The position numbers and the translations under genes were made by a program. From assembly GCA_016867315.1 (NCBI GenBank), contig VGJV01000006.1, positions 1 to 43,118 of the forward strand: a stretch of 43,118 bases of DNA, in the 5' to 3' direction. Position 1 is the stretch's first letter; every line of letters begins with the position of its first letter. The notes beneath the pieces were generated by a model that worked only from the letters and a program-made list of their open reading frames with translations, did not search any database and was not told the origin of the DNA. Of this stretch, positions 1-9,052 are shown piece after piece. The stretch is from Candidatus Liptonbacteria bacterium. GTDB lineage: Bacteria > Patescibacteriota > Minisyncoccia > UBA6257 > 2-01-FULL-56-20.

Positions 1-135
1 GATGCGGCTTTCGCTTCTCGTAGCAGTAAAAGCAATTTATGTTACAACTTTCGCCTGTCAGCTTAACGATTATTGAAACCGCGCGAGATTCATCGGCTGA
101 ATCCAGCGAAAGGAACAGCGGCGAAAAATCCTTCC

Positions 136-570
136 TCATTTATCAGCGAGCCGCCAAAGCATCGAGCTTTGCCCGGCCTGAAGGACATGAGCACCTTCGA
201 TTGGAATCCAAAAGCACTCGAATCTAGTGGGGGCTTGCTTTCCATCGTGGTCTTCCTTGCACTCCCATCTTTCGGGAAGCTCTTTCGTAGGTCGAGCGGT
301 ATAAAAATAACGCTCCTGAAGTTCGGCGCGGTATGGTGAAATGTCGTATAAAGTAGTTCCCAAAAAGCCTTCCACCTCAAAAGTGTCGTAGCCTGTCTCT
401 TCGCGTAGTTCCCTTAGCGCTGCTTGCTCAGGAGTTTCCCCGTCTCGAATACTTCCAGCTGGAACCTGGACTCCCACTTGTTCCCACGAGTAGTCAAGAT
501 GACGAAACACCAAAAGACGGTTATTGTGGACACAATATACTAGCACTTTTTTCTTTATTACCTTTGGCAT
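136..570 (-). CDS. Nudix hydrolase
   Basis: A 144-residue protein with a complete Nudix box from Gly39 to Gly60: G-x5-E at 39/45, then R53-E54-L55 and E57-E58-x-G60. This matches the metal-binding loop-helix-loop of Nudix pyrophosphohydrolases, which cleave nucleoside diphosphates linked to another moiety. The substrate cannot be told from sequence. The length is normal for a stand-alone Nudix domain. It lies downstream of a truncated kinase gene on the same strand, inside the mosaic first 3.8 kb of the window, so its presence in the same genome as the rest is uncertain. The 135 bases to its left hold nothing I recognise. Confidence 0.85.
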   Translation of the reverse strand: MPKVIKKKVLVYCVHNNRLLVFRHLDYSWEQVGVQVPAGSIRDGETPEQAALRELREETGYDTFEVEGFLGTTLYDISPYRAELQERYFYTARPTKELPERWECKEDHDGKQAPTRFECFWIPIEGAHVLQAGQSSMLWRLADK

Positions 571-589
571 TTTAGAACCTCTATTCTAA

Positions 590-1192
590 CTAGAAATTAA
601 CAAATGAGTCAATCTGCCCGTCGGCTTGACCAAGTAGTTCAGCCACAGTCTTGGCATCAGGTCTGGCTTTTGGAATTGGCGACAAGCAGCCTAAGATCAA
701 GTCTGTCATTTTTGGGGCGACCATAGAAGCAAGCTTCTCCGCCGATTGAATTCGCGGCATGTCACCGGTAAGCGTTCTATGGAGCAGAACGCCGAGACTG
801 TAGATATCAGCGGGAGGCCCCGCAGCAGAAAAATCATCCAGGTAGTCAGGAGGCCAATGCACTTCGGGGCCGCGAGTTCGTGGCCCAGAAGGAATATCTA
901 TTGAGCGGGCAAATCCTAGGTCAATGACACACGCCCCATCGTCAGAGACGAGGATGTTTTCATGATACACGTCGCGATGCACAAAACCCCGGTTGTGCAA
1001 TCGATCCAGGGCGCAAGCAACATCTGAAAGCCACTTAATGCGTCTTCTGACGGTATCTCGATCAGGGCGCGTAGGTAGTGTCAATTTTTGTCCAGAAATC
1101 CGAACCATTTTCAAAAAGGGTATTCCCTCCACGACACCTTTATCGATAATACAGGGCCATCCTTTCTCTCCCGCAACTTGCAGGAATTCTTG
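590..1192 (-). pseudogene. Protein kinase-like domain, N-terminus cut off
   Basis: C-terminal two thirds of a Ser/Thr-kinase-like (or aminoglycoside-phosphotransferase-like) domain. Counting from a GTG at 1132, the catalytic loop reads HRDVYHEN at residues 52-59 and the metal-binding motif is DLG at 71-73 in place of DFG. A C-lobe like that of bacterial protein kinases follows. The reading frame stays kinase-like upstream of that GTG to about 1190 (it still encodes a segment reading IIDKGVVEG), then becomes unrelated sequence and reaches a stop near 1262. The glycine loop and the catalytic lysine are missing. The break coincides with the start of a Verrucomicrobia-like gene on the other strand, so this looks like a cut gene at a junction, not a natural start. 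Confidence 0.7.
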
Positions 1193-2416
1193 GCCGGGAC
1201 CGACCCACGAAACTCTGCTAGTGCCCTGCGAATGACTCCGACTGCGGTAACACCGATCGGATTAAAAACCCAATTTGCTTCGGTTGCTGGAAAAGAATAT
1301 CGTCTAGAACGCAATCCCAATTTCCCGAGTGGAAGCTGGCAAACAAGTTTTGACAAGGTTCCGGGCACCGGGACTCACCTGGAGGCTATCGACACAGTCG
1401 CGCCAAGCTTGACCACTTCAATTCATCGCCTCCGAGTCCTTGGAAATGGCCACCCAGACGTTCTGAGCAAATTATCCGGGTCGTTCAACCAGCGCCTGTT
1501 TGGAAACTCCGAGACGCGGGTTTCCATCCCGTTTGCGCGACCGGATGCAGCCGCTGGCTTGGTGGTTTCGGTCGCAAACAATGTCGTGACAATCAAGGGC
1601 GCTCCCGCATGGACTTTGGGTCAGTGGGTCTTTGCCTCGGACACTCAGACAAACACTTACTATCTTTCGATTCGGAGCGGGGCGAAGGAGGGATTCTTTT
1701 ACAAGATCACGGACAACACAGAGAACAGCTTGACACTCGATTTGCAGGATGAGACACTGGACGGCCTTAACGCTCTTGATCGGGTCGCGGTCGTTCCATT
1801 TTGGACGCTAGGCACGATCTTTCCGGGTGGTATTGGAGTGCATGCATCAACGTCCCAGTTCACTCGGAGAACCGAAGTGTTTCTTTTCAGCGGAACGGGG
1901 ATCAATCTAAGCGCTGCAAGAACCTACTTTTTTATGGGAAACTGGCGACAGTATGGCGTAACTGGAAACAAGGATGACGACATCCTCTGGCCCGATACTT
2001 ACTTTATCGTTCGGCATAATCTGAGCACAGACACATCGTTGACGTGCTTCGGCGACGTAATCTCATCCAAGTGGGCGATCAGACTCCGATCTCGCTCGGC
2101 GGGCAGACAGGATAATCCAGTGGCGTTGCCTCGGCCCGCAGCACAATCACTGAATCAGTCTGGTTTGGTCGAGAGCGGCGCAATTCGACCGAGCATGAGC
2201 CGCTTCCAACGAGCCGATGAACTGCTCGTCTTTGACAATCAAGCCATAGGCAAGAACAAGTCTGCGTCGGCAACGTATTTCTTTTTTGCCGGCAGATGGG
2301 AAAAATATGGAGAGAGTCAGCGAGATGCTGGGGATGACCTAATTTTTGCGCCGGGCACGGGCGTAATTATTCGTAGAAACTCAAGCACTGAACCCGGTGC
2401 CCTGACGCCAGCATAA
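1184..2416 (+). CDS. TIGR02597-like protein, 5' end fused or truncated
   Basis: The reading frame is open from 1088, but recognisable content begins near 1184. Its first part resembles the C-terminal stretch common in large verrucomicrobial exported proteins (a FLAGTDP motif, then YRLER and a GSW motif). It runs on without a stop into a protein resembling the verrucomicrobial TIGR02597 family, with motifs such as VSIPFARP, WTLGTIFPGG, GTGINLSAA, DELLVFDN and a C-terminal GTGVIIRR. That family has no established function. No RBS, start codon or signal peptide is visible at the left edge, and the left edge abuts the truncated kinase on the other strand, so the 5' part is probably a junction. 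Family assignment is from memory of motifs. Confidence 0.55.
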   Translation, partial: EFLAGTDPRNSASALRMTPTAVTPIGLKTQFASVAGKEYRLERNPNFPSGSWQTSFDKVPGTGTHLEAIDTVAPSLTTSIHRLRVLGNGHPDVLSKLSGSFNQRLFGNSETRVSIPFARPDAAAGLVVSVANNVVTIKGAPAWTLGQWVFASDTQTNTYYLSIRSGAKEGFFYKITDNTENSLTLDLQDETLDGLNALDRVAVVPFWTLGTIFPGGIGVHASTSQFTRRTEVFLFSGTGINLSAARTYFFMGNWRQYGVTGNKDDDILWPDTYFIVRHNLSTDTSLTCFGDVISSKWAIRLRSRSAGRQDNPVALPRPAAQSLNQSGLVESGAIRPSMSRFQRADELLVFDNQAIGKNKSASATYFFFAGRWEKYGESQRDAGDDLIFAPGTGVIIRRNSSTEPGALTPA

Positions 2417-2529
2417 CCGAGACAGACTAGTACAACCCTTTGTTCTGGCCTGCGGACGGCTTTCTCAATTTCAGGCGTTTTAGCCGTTACTTCCCGTCGC
2501 GAGGATCGAACTAATAATGTGAAGACAAC

Positions 2530-3515
2530 ATGAAAACGCAAACGTCAACTGAGCATCCAACTGGGAATGGCGATGGTTTTGATCACACGCGCGAACTCGC
2601 AGAGACTTCCCCCGAGAAAACAAAGGCTAAATTCCTATCGCCCAATTCGTGGTTCGCAAAGCATTTTCCGAAAATCCACGCGAAATACGGAAATCCGATG
2701 GCGATCCGATGGCGCTGAAGCAGGGTCGGGACGGTGACGTGGCGGTTGATGATATCTCGGAGGATTTCTTTGCCGGCGTCCTTGGCGAGGATGGATTCCC
2801 CGAAATGCCGACCGTATTTGTGGGCGACGAGAATCGTTTTTATACTTACGACCCCTCGGAGGGTCACTACAGGGCGCAAACAGAAGCATCGCTGCTGTTT
2901 CGGCTGAGCAAGATGCTCCGCGAGTGCTGCGAGAATTACGACGGGGGGGTAGACGTGACGAAGCTCGCGTATCGGTTCTCCAAAACCGCGTCGCTCGCCG
3001 GGGTTATTAAGCGAGCCAAGGGTGTCCTGGAGGTTCCGGGCATGTTTTTTGATGCCAACCTCGTGGATTTTTTACCGTGCACAAATGGGATGCTCCGACT
3101 GTCAGATTTCAAACTGCTGCCATTTAGCCCGGCATTCCGTCGGCGTAACAAATTAGGTATCGCGTACGATCCGGAAGCAACTTGCCCGCGGTTTCTGGAT
3201 CAGTTGATGCGGCCGGCTTTGGATGAAGAAGATTTGGAGTTGCTGCAGCGTTGGTGCGGCCAGGCATTGATCGGCGTCAATCTCGCCCAAGTGATTCTGT
3301 TTCTTATTGGCACTCCCGGAGGCGGCAAGGGCACGTTCATCCGCATTCTGAATCGAATTATCGGCCCCGAAAACATGGCGACATTCAGGTCAGCATTGCT
3401 GATGAATCGATTTGAGATCAGCGGATTTGTCGGGAAGACGCTATTGTATGGTGCGGATGTCGCGCCGGATTTTCTAAACTGCTCCGCCGCTGCCGTACTG
3501 AAGTCACTCACTGGC
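2530..3515 (+). pseudogene. D5/P4-type plasmid or phage primase-helicase fragment, frameshifted
   Basis: Begins MKTQTSTEH at 2530 with a SPNSWFAKHFPKI motif. It continues, after a frame change near 2700, through EDFFAGVLGE, FYTYDP, CANGML-like (CTNGML) and LLQRWCGQAL to a Walker A motif GTPGGGKGTF and LLYGADV, typical of the primase/SF3 helicase module of phages and integrated plasmids. Two defects are visible. An 11-bp tandem duplication (2693-2703 and 2704-2714, unit ATCCGATGGCG) shifts the frame; deleting one copy restores a continuous KYGNPMALKQG reading. The protein is also cut soon after VLKSLTG at about 3512, where unrelated sequence begins. It is therefore non-functional as read, or an assembly artefact. 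Confidence 0.7.
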
Positions 3516-3786
3516 CTTCGGAATATTCGCCAACAAACCAGACGAATTTTTCCTCCAACCGCCTGTGAATCTGACGGTTCCAGGTCCCTTATGGAGAACC
3601 CTTAGGGATGGAGAGGACATCAGGGTGACCGTGGGCATGTCGTTCGATGCAACGACGTACCCGAACGCCTTGATCCTTGTTGGCAGCAACGATTCAGGTG
3701 ATGGTGAGGAGACGGTCACCGCACAAGTGCGCAATCGCACCTGCGTGTACGGTGGGTTGGGGTTGCACCTCACCAAGATCGAATAA
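3515..3786 (+). pseudogene. Orphan C-terminal fragment of an unrecognised protein
   Basis: The frame is open through the primase junction and encodes about 90 residues ending LGLHLTKIE, including NKPDEFFLQPP, GPLWRTLRDG and NALILVGSND. The stop is at 3784-3786, closely followed by a strong terminator hairpin, which supports this being the true end of a transcribed gene. No start codon with a ribosome binding site is visible; a GTG at 3565 is the only candidate. I do not recognise the family. It is most simply the 3' end of a gene whose 5' end was lost at the ~3512 junction. Confidence 0.4.
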
Positions 3787-3806
3787 CAAATCGAAAGCAA
3801 CATGCG

Positions 3807-3846
3807 AGCGGCCAGTCCTACCACAATTGGACTGGCCGCTTTCACG
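3807..3846 (+). terminator. Rho-independent-type terminator
   Basis: A perfect 12-bp stem, AGCGGCCAGTCC against GGACTGGCCGCT, with a 10-nt loop and a short T-containing tail. It lies 20 bases after the stop at 3786. Confidence 0.7.
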
Positions 3847-3929
3847 TTTAAAGCTTGCCTGAAATTCAGGCGAAAGCAGTCAACAGCTTCGCTTTTTATT
3901 TTGATTTTGGCGTGTTAATTTGTGGGGTA

Positions 3930-5813
3930 ATGACTTCTGGGGAAGTAAGGCAAAAATACTTGGAATTCTTTAAAGCGCGCGGCCATGTGGTCGTGCCTTC
4001 GGCACCACTCGTGCCGCAAAACGATTCCACGACGCTTTTTACCGGGAGCGGCATGCAGCCCATGATCGGATATCTTTTGGGGGCGCCGCACCCCTTAGGT
4101 ACGCGCATCACGGACTCTCAAAAATCTTTTCGTACGGTAGACATCGAAGAAGTGGGAGATAACCGACATACCACCTTTTTCGAAATGCTGGGGAACTGGT
4201 CCTTAGGAGATTACTTCAAGCAAGAGCAGCTTCCCTGGTTTTTTGAATTCCTAACAAAAGAAATTGGCCTGGATCCAAAACGCTTGTATGTAACCGCCTT
4301 TATTGGAGACGAAAAAAATAAATTGCCGCGCGACACGGACTCCGCCGAGATTTGGAAGCAGCTTTTTAAGGAACAGGGGATCGAGGCTGAAGTGGCTCTG
4401 CTAGGTTCGGAAGCCGAAGGTTATGCGCGGGGAATGAAAGGAAGCGAACGGATATTTTATTATGACGCGAAGAAAAATTGGTGGAGTCGGGCGGGTGCGC
4501 CCGAGAACATGCCGGCCGGTGAACCCGGCGGTCCAGACTCGGAAGTCTTTTATGACTTCGGGACTCCACATGACCCCAAATTTGGGAAACATTGTCACCC
4601 GAATTGTGATTGCGGCCGGTTTTTGGAAATCGGAAACAGCGTGTTTATGGAGTATCTAAAACAGCCCGATGGCTCCTTCGTGCCACTGCCTAAAAAGAAT
4701 GTGGATTTTGGAGGTGGACTCGAACGCATTATGAGCGCCGCGGCAAATATCCCGGACGTACTCGCGGTGTGCCATCTCTCGATTTTGAACAAGCTCGAAG
4801 AACTCTCGGGAAAAACTTATGAGTCGAACGCTCCCGCCTTTCGCATTGTGGCGGATCACATAAAAGCTGCTTCTTTCCTGATTGGCGATGGAGTTTTGCC
4901 TTCGAATACCGAACGAGGTTATTTCGTGCGACGGCTTCTGCGCCGGGCGGTGCGATATGCGGATCAATTAGGAGTAAGCGCCGGATTGGAAATGTTGGTA
5001 GATGCTGCGCTTGAGTCATACGCCGATGCATACCCCGAAACCTATGCCATGCGGGGAACCATCCAAAAAGAAGTGGCCAAAGAGGAAGAAAAATTCCGAA
5101 AAACCCTGAAAGAAGGGTTGCGGGAGTTCGAAAAAATTTCTCAGGGCAAAACGATTTCCGGAAGAGATGCTTTTCTCCTTTTCTCTACGTATGGATTTCC
5201 CTTTGAAGTCACGCTGGAATTATCAAAGGAACGCGGACTCGCCGTAAACGATGAAGAATTCAAAGCGGAAATGAAAAAGCACCAAGAGCTTTCCCGCACT
5301 GCTTCGGCGGGCACCTTCAAAGGCGGGCTCGCGGATTCTTCGGAGCAAACTACGCGTCTGCACACCGCCCATCATCTTTTACTCAAAGCTCTGCAAATGG
5401 TTTTGGGTCCCACGGTAAAGCAGCGGGGGTCGAACATCACCCAGGAGCGTTTGCGGATTGATTTTTCCTGGAACGAAAAACTTACACCGGAGCAGATCAA
5501 AAGGGTGGAGGCTATCGTGAACGAAAAAATCGGGGAAGATCTGCCTGTCTTGCGGAGTGAATTAGCGCGAGAAGAGGCGGAGAAGCTCCACGCGGAGCAC
5601 GAATTTGGTGCGAAGTATCCTGAGCGTGTCTCGGTGTATTCGATAGGACCGAAGTCCGCTACCCCCGAACACCCTCAATTCGAAAAGGCTTTCTCCATTG
5701 AGTTTTGTGGCGGACCGCACGTTGCGCATACGGGAGTAATAGGGAAATTCAAAATAAAGAAAGAAGAAGCAGTAGCGGCGGGCATACGAAGAATCCGAGG
5801 AGTTATTGAATAG
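3930..5813 (+). CDS. alaS: Alanyl-tRNA synthetase without the C-Ala domain
   Basis: Class II synthetase that charges tRNA-Ala. I take ATG at 3930 (MTSGEVRQKYLEFF), which matches the family N-terminus; an open frame upstream adds 25 unrelated residues. The aminoacylation core includes TLFTGSGMQPM, the GNWSLGDYF region and GGGLERI. The editing (SAD) domain has HTAHH (His478, His482) and CGGPH (Cys593, His597), the zinc-type editing ligands. The protein stops at 627 residues, directly after the SAD domain. Typical bacterial AlaRS is about 870, so the whole C-Ala dimerisation/tRNA-elbow domain is absent. Stop and following sequence are clean, so this appears natural and not a frameshift. Confidence 0.95.
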   Translation: MTSGEVRQKYLEFFKARGHVVVPSAPLVPQNDSTTLFTGSGMQPMIGYLLGAPHPLGTRITDSQKSFRTVDIEEVGDNRHTTFFEMLGNWSLGDYFKQEQLPWFFEFLTKEIGLDPKRLYVTAFIGDEKNKLPRDTDSAEIWKQLFKEQGIEAEVALLGSEAEGYARGMKGSERIFYYDAKKNWWSRAGAPENMPAGEPGGPDSEVFYDFGTPHDPKFGKHCHPNCDCGRFLEIGNSVFMEYLKQPDGSFVPLPKKNVDFGGGLERIMSAAANIPDVLAVCHLSILNKLEELSGKTYESNAPAFRIVADHIKAASFLIGDGVLPSNTERGYFVRRLLRRAVRYADQLGVSAGLEMLVDAALESYADAYPETYAMRGTIQKEVAKEEEKFRKTLKEGLREFEKISQGKTISGRDAFLLFSTYGFPFEVTLELSKERGLAVNDEEFKAEMKKHQELSRTASAGTFKGGLADSSEQTTRLHTAHHLLLKALQMVLGPTVKQRGSNITQERLRIDFSWNEKLTPEQIKRVEAIVNEKIGEDLPVLRSELAREEAEKLHAEHEFGAKYPERVSVYSIGPKSATPEHPQFEKAFSIEFCGGPHVAHTGVIGKFKIKKEEAVAAGIRRIRGVIE

Positions 5814-6087
5814 TGGATAAACCCTCATTTTTCCTTCAGGAAGGATTATCGTACAATTAAGAATATGAATCCCATTAGAAGCCGCGATCGCGTGCTTTCT
5901 CGAGGTAAAATTTCGAACTTAAATAAAAAGGTTTTTCATGTCGGATATTTTTTGCGGTCGTTGATCGCGATCTGTCCCGTTTAGAAATTTAACAAACGTC
6001 ATGATTGCCGAAAAATATAAAAAGAAGATAATGTATTTCCAAAGGTTGATGTCTATAAAAATTTCTAAGGCGATCTGCTTCTAACGG
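5814..6087. other. AT-rich intergenic region
   Basis: It contains a small hairpin CCTTCAGGAAGG after alaS and a pair of inverted GATCGCG/CGCGATC boxes near 5885-5975. A possible 39-codon frame starts at ATG 5864, with no homology I recognise. A plausible promoter lies around 6004-6033 (TTGCCG, then ATAATG after 17 bases), too far from the next start to be certain. No RNA gene is recognised. Confidence 0.3.
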
Positions 6088-7695
6088 ATGAAAAAAATCA
6101 TCGTCAATAAAGACGACACGACTTCCGCAGTGGTGCGGAAAATGTTGGGCACATTAGACAAGGACATTACGCTCGTGATTCCCAAAAACTCTAAAGTTGG
6201 TACCTCTCTCAATAATTTTCATATTTTAAATAGAGAAGCGGAAGCCGCCGGAAAGAAGCTCGCCGTGGAATCAGTGGACGAAGAAGTATTAGCCTACGCC
6301 AAAGTGGCTGGGTTAACTTCGGACCATCCCTTTTTAGGAAGACCGGGACTGCAAGATATCGTGCCTCGCACTAAGGCTTCGCCGGTAGAAATAGCAGCGC
6401 GTCACTTCAAGGAAGCTAAGACCAAATCTTCGCGAGGACGGAAAGCGGCGGTAAAGGAAGAAGAAGTGTTGCCAGAAGAAAAGCCTCAGGAGATTTTTCT
6501 TGCGCCGGTAAGGGAAGAGGAAGAAGTGAAACCTCATCGCCGAGGAAGCCGAAAATCGAGATGGACTATCTGGGCAGTGGGGGGAATGGTCGCAGTGGGG
6601 GCAGCAGGAATTTGGGCGGTAGGGGCATTTTGGGGGAGAGCAGAAGTGACAGTTCGCCTGGAAGAATACCCCTGGAGTTTGAAGAGCAACTTTGTCGCCG
6701 ATGCGACGGTTTCAAAGCCTAACGCAGCGCAGAAAATTCTCCCTGCGGAAGCCTTCTCGCTCGATCGCAATATCACTCAAACATTCCCAGCCGCCGGCGT
6801 GCAAAATGTAGAAGAGTCTGCTCAGGGCACAATCACGATTTATAACGCGTATAGTTCTACCGCGCAGGCGCTTGTGGCGACGACTCGCTTTACGACTTCG
6901 GACGGAAAAATCTTTCGTCTTAAAGAACGGGTGACAGTACCCGGCGCCACCGTAAAAGACGGAGCCATTACTCCTGCGAGCATTACGGCTACAGTGATTG
7001 CGGAGAAGGCCGGACCCTCCTACAATATAGGACCAGTTTCTCGGCTTACTATTCCCGCATTCAAAGGCACTCCGAAATATGATGGTTTTTACGGAGTACT
7101 CTCCGAGGGCGCGAAGGGTGGATTTATTGGAGCGAAAAAAGTAGCCACCGAACGAGATATCGCAGCAGCGAAAACGAAAACTGTGGAAATATTGAAAGGC
7201 AGTCTTGAAAGTCTTTTCATAGCAACGAAACCCAGTGGTTTCCATGTTCCGGAGGGGGCTATGAGTTTTATTTTAAAAAGAGTAGTAGTAAATGAGAAAA
7301 CAGACGCGCAGGGCAACTTCAATGTCTTCGGAGAAGCCACGCTTTCGGCAGTGGGGTTCCGCGAAGAAGATTTAGTGGAGCTTGTGAGGCAGTATGCCGC
7401 AACGGAGCGGGGAGGAGCACCGCTTACGTTCCGTTCTTTTGAATTCACTGCGAAGTCAATAAATCTTGATATTGCCGCCAAACGCAATACGTTTAGCGCA
7501 GATATAAATGCGGTGCTCACGACCGTTTTTGCCCCCGAAACATTCAAGGATTCCATTAAAAATCTTTCGGTAGAAAGCGCACAATCGGCGATCGGACGCA
7601 TCTCCGGGTTAGCGGAAGGGAAGGTTTCTTTATGGCCGTTTTGGATAAAAAGAGTGCCCGCGGACGCTTCTCGGATAGTCGTAAAAGTGGAATAA
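6088..7695 (+). CDS. Single-pass membrane protein, baseplate-J-like extracellular region
   Basis: 535 residues. The cytoplasmic N-terminal ~155 residues include a [20 protein letters not shown] start and a VIPKNSKVG segment, followed by a basic linker. One transmembrane helix runs about residues 159-181 ([13 protein letters not shown]...). The rest is an extracytoplasmic beta-rich region with [11 protein letters not shown] and [15 protein letters not shown], which resembles the 'baseplate J-like' domain annotated in many Patescibacteria membrane proteins. The role is not established; a cell-envelope or secretion-related scaffold is likely from topology. It is monocistronic, between alaS and the infA operon, which has its own promoter. 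Confidence 0.6.
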   Translation: MKKIIVNKDDTTSAVVRKMLGTLDKDITLVIPKNSKVGTSLNNFHILNREAEAAGKKLAVESVDEEVLAYAKVAGLTSDHPFLGRPGLQDIVPRTKASPVEIAARHFKEAKTKSSRGRKAAVKEEEVLPEEKPQEIFLAPVREEEEVKPHRRGSRKSRWTIWAVGGMVAVGAAGIWAVGAFWGRAEVTVRLEEYPWSLKSNFVADATVSKPNAAQKILPAEAFSLDRNITQTFPAAGVQNVEESAQGTITIYNAYSSTAQALVATTRFTTSDGKIFRLKERVTVPGATVKDGAITPASITATVIAEKAGPSYNIGPVSRLTIPAFKGTPKYDGFYGVLSEGAKGGFIGAKKVATERDIAAAKTKTVEILKGSLESLFIATKPSGFHVPEGAMSFILKRVVVNEKTDAQGNFNVFGEATLSAVGFREEDLVELVRQYAATERGGAPLTFRSFEFTAKSINLDIAAKRNTFSADINAVLTTVFAPETFKDSIKNLSVESAQSAIGRISGLAEGKVSLWPFWIKRVPADASRIVVKVE

Positions 7696-7716
7696 AGGCC
7701 ATATTCTAAGGGAAAC

Positions 7717-7745
7717 TTGCGTTATTATCGGTAATCCTCTAGAAT
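7717..7745 (+). promoter_or_regulatory. Sigma-70-type promoter of the infA-rpsI operon
   Basis: TTGCGT at 7717-7722, 17-bp spacer, TAGAAT at 7740-7745. It lies about 48 bases before the infA start and directs the ribosomal protein block. Confidence 0.6.
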
Positions 7746-7792
7746 ATTCCTGCTGCGAAAAAGCGGCTTTTTCCTCAATTTCTATAGCTTCG

Positions 7793-8002
7793 ATGGAGAA
7801 CCAGGCAGTGGAAGGAATAGTACGTGAGGCGCTACCAGGCCTCACGTTTCGTGTTGAATTAAAGGCTGACCCAGACAACGTCGTGCTTGCACACCTTGCG
7901 GGAAAAATGAAGCTGCATCGCATCCGAGTACTGCCGGGGGACAAGGTGCTTATAGAAATGGGGCCCGATGGCCGAAGGGGAAGAATTGTGCGAAGGATAT
8001 AA
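7793..8002 (+). CDS. infA: Translation initiation factor IF-1
   Basis: 69 residues, a single S1/OB-fold domain. The start [16 protein letters not shown] and the motifs [20 protein letters not shown] and GRIVRRI match IF-1, which occupies the ribosomal A site during initiation. It is first gene of the operon and is followed five bases later by rpmJ, the usual infA-rpmJ-rpsM order. Confidence 0.95.
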   Translation: MENQAVEGIVREALPGLTFRVELKADPDNVVLAHLAGKMKLHRIRVLPGDKVLIEMGPDGRRGRIVRRI

Positions 8003-8007
8003 ATATT

Positions 8008-8121
8008 ATGAAAGTAAGGAGTTCAGTAAAAAAGATTTGCAGCAAGTGCCGGGTAGCCAAACGCCGCGGTAAGCTTTATATTATCTGCACCAACCCAAAG
8101 CATAAGCAGCGCCAAGGTTAA
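8008..8121 (+). CDS. rpmJ: 50S ribosomal protein L36
   Basis: 37 residues starting [16 protein letters not shown], with the zinc-type ligands Cys-x2-Cys (ICSKC), then Cys in IICTNPKH and the family-typical His. The start at 8008 and stop at 8119-8121 are unambiguous. It lies between infA and rpsM. Confidence 0.95.
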   Translation: MKVRSSVKKICSKCRVAKRRGKLYIICTNPKHKQRQG

Positions 8122-8129
8122 CTATTTTT

Positions 8130-8157
8130 AGAAATTAGTAATTAGGAATTAGAAATT
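8130..8157 (+). repeat. Family B arm (AATTAG unit), copy 1
   Basis: 28 bases built from GAAATTAG/GAATTAG units between rpmJ and rpsM, ending four bases before the rpsM ATG. It is identical to 9015-9042; together they form direct repeats around rpsM-rpsK. No complementary arm is nearby. Confidence 0.85.
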
Positions 8158-8161
8158 ATTC

Positions 8162-8545
8162 ATGCGTATCATCGGTGTAAACATTCCAGACAACAAGCGA
8201 ATTGAAATCGCGCTCATGTATTTGCGCGGCATCGGCCGCTCTGCGTCTCGGCGTATTTTGACCGAGGTGGGAGTAGATTTAAATAAGCGTGCGAAAGATC
8301 TTTCTGCGGAAGAAGTAAACAAAATTCAGACCTTCGCCGAAAAGCACTATGTGCTTGAAGGAGAGCTTCGTCAGCTGGTCCGCCGGAATATTGAGCGTTT
8401 GAAAGATTTGAAAACCTATCGCGGTTCGAGACATGCGCGCCGGCTTCCGGCGAGGGGACAGCGCACAAAAACGAATTCTCGAACGGTACGCGGCAATGTT
8501 CGTAAAACGGCGGGCAGTGGTAAGAGAAAAGTAGAATTGAAGTAA
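8162..8545 (+). CDS. rpsM: 30S ribosomal protein S13
   Basis: 127 residues. MRIIGVNIPDNKRIEIALMY, YLRGIGRSASRRIL (helix-hairpin-helix) and the basic C-terminal SRHARRLPARGQRTKTNSR are the S13 signature. S13 sits in the small-subunit head and contacts P-site tRNA and L5. Its stop is three bases before the rpsK start, indicating translational coupling. Confidence 0.96.
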   Translation: MRIIGVNIPDNKRIEIALMYLRGIGRSASRRILTEVGVDLNKRAKDLSAEEVNKIQTFAEKHYVLEGELRQLVRRNIERLKDLKTYRGSRHARRLPARGQRTKTNSRTVRGNVRKTAGSGKRKVELK

Positions 8546-8548
8546 TCC

Positions 8549-9016
8549 ATGGGTAAGACCAAAGTTACAGCTAAAGCTACGGATGAAGTAGTAAAACCCG
8601 CGACCGGAGAAGGGACTGTCTCTGCGACGGAAGCATCTCCTGCGGTCAAGGCGGAAAAGAAAGTGAAAGGCATCGAGCGCGGTCGGGTTTACATCAACGC
8701 GTCGTACAACAATACGACGATCACGGTAACCGACGCCTCGGGGAATGTGTTGGCTTGGGCCTCGGCGGGCTCTCTGGGTTTCTCAGGTCCTAAGAAAGCT
8801 ACCCCCTTCGCTTCTTCTAAGGTAATCGCGGCGCTCGGAGAAAAATTAAAATCCGCCTGGCCCGCGTCGCTGGAGATCGTGGTCAAGGGAGCGGGTTCCG
8901 GCCGAGATTCAGCGGTGCGCTCTCTTATCAATCATGGTTGTAACATCACGTCGATTAAGGATGTAACTCCGGTGCCTCACAACGGCCCTCGTCCCCCCAA
9001 AGTTCGCCGCGTTTAG
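8549..9016 (+). CDS. rpsK: 30S ribosomal protein S11
   Basis: 155 residues, against about 129 in E. coli. The first ~40 residues (Ala/Thr/Glu/Lys-rich) are an extra low-complexity extension. The conserved part begins GRVYINASYNNTTITVTD and ends ITSIKDVTPVPHNGPRPPK. S11 lies on the platform near the mRNA exit. The stop codon TAG overlaps the first two bases of a family B repeat arm (9015-9042), so the element has inserted at, or supplies, the end of the gene. Confidence 0.96.
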   Translation: MGKTKVTAKATDEVVKPATGEGTVSATEASPAVKAEKKVKGIERGRVYINASYNNTTITVTDASGNVLAWASAGSLGFSGPKKATPFASSKVIAALGEKLKSAWPASLEIVVKGAGSGRDSAVRSLINHGCNITSIKDVTPVPHNGPRPPKVRRV

Positions 9017-9042
9017 AAATTAGTAATTAGGAATTAGAAATT
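9015..9042 (+). repeat. Family B arm (AATTAG unit), copy 2
   Basis: Identical over 28 bases to 8130-8157. It overlaps the rpsK stop codon and ends 10 bases before the rpsD start. Confidence 0.85.
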
Positions 9043-9052
9043 TTGTAATCCC

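Noticed and set aside
3855-3929. Longer start for alaS (25 extra residues)
   Set aside because: The extra residues are unlike AlaRS N-termini, while MTSGEVRQKY at 3930 fits exactly.
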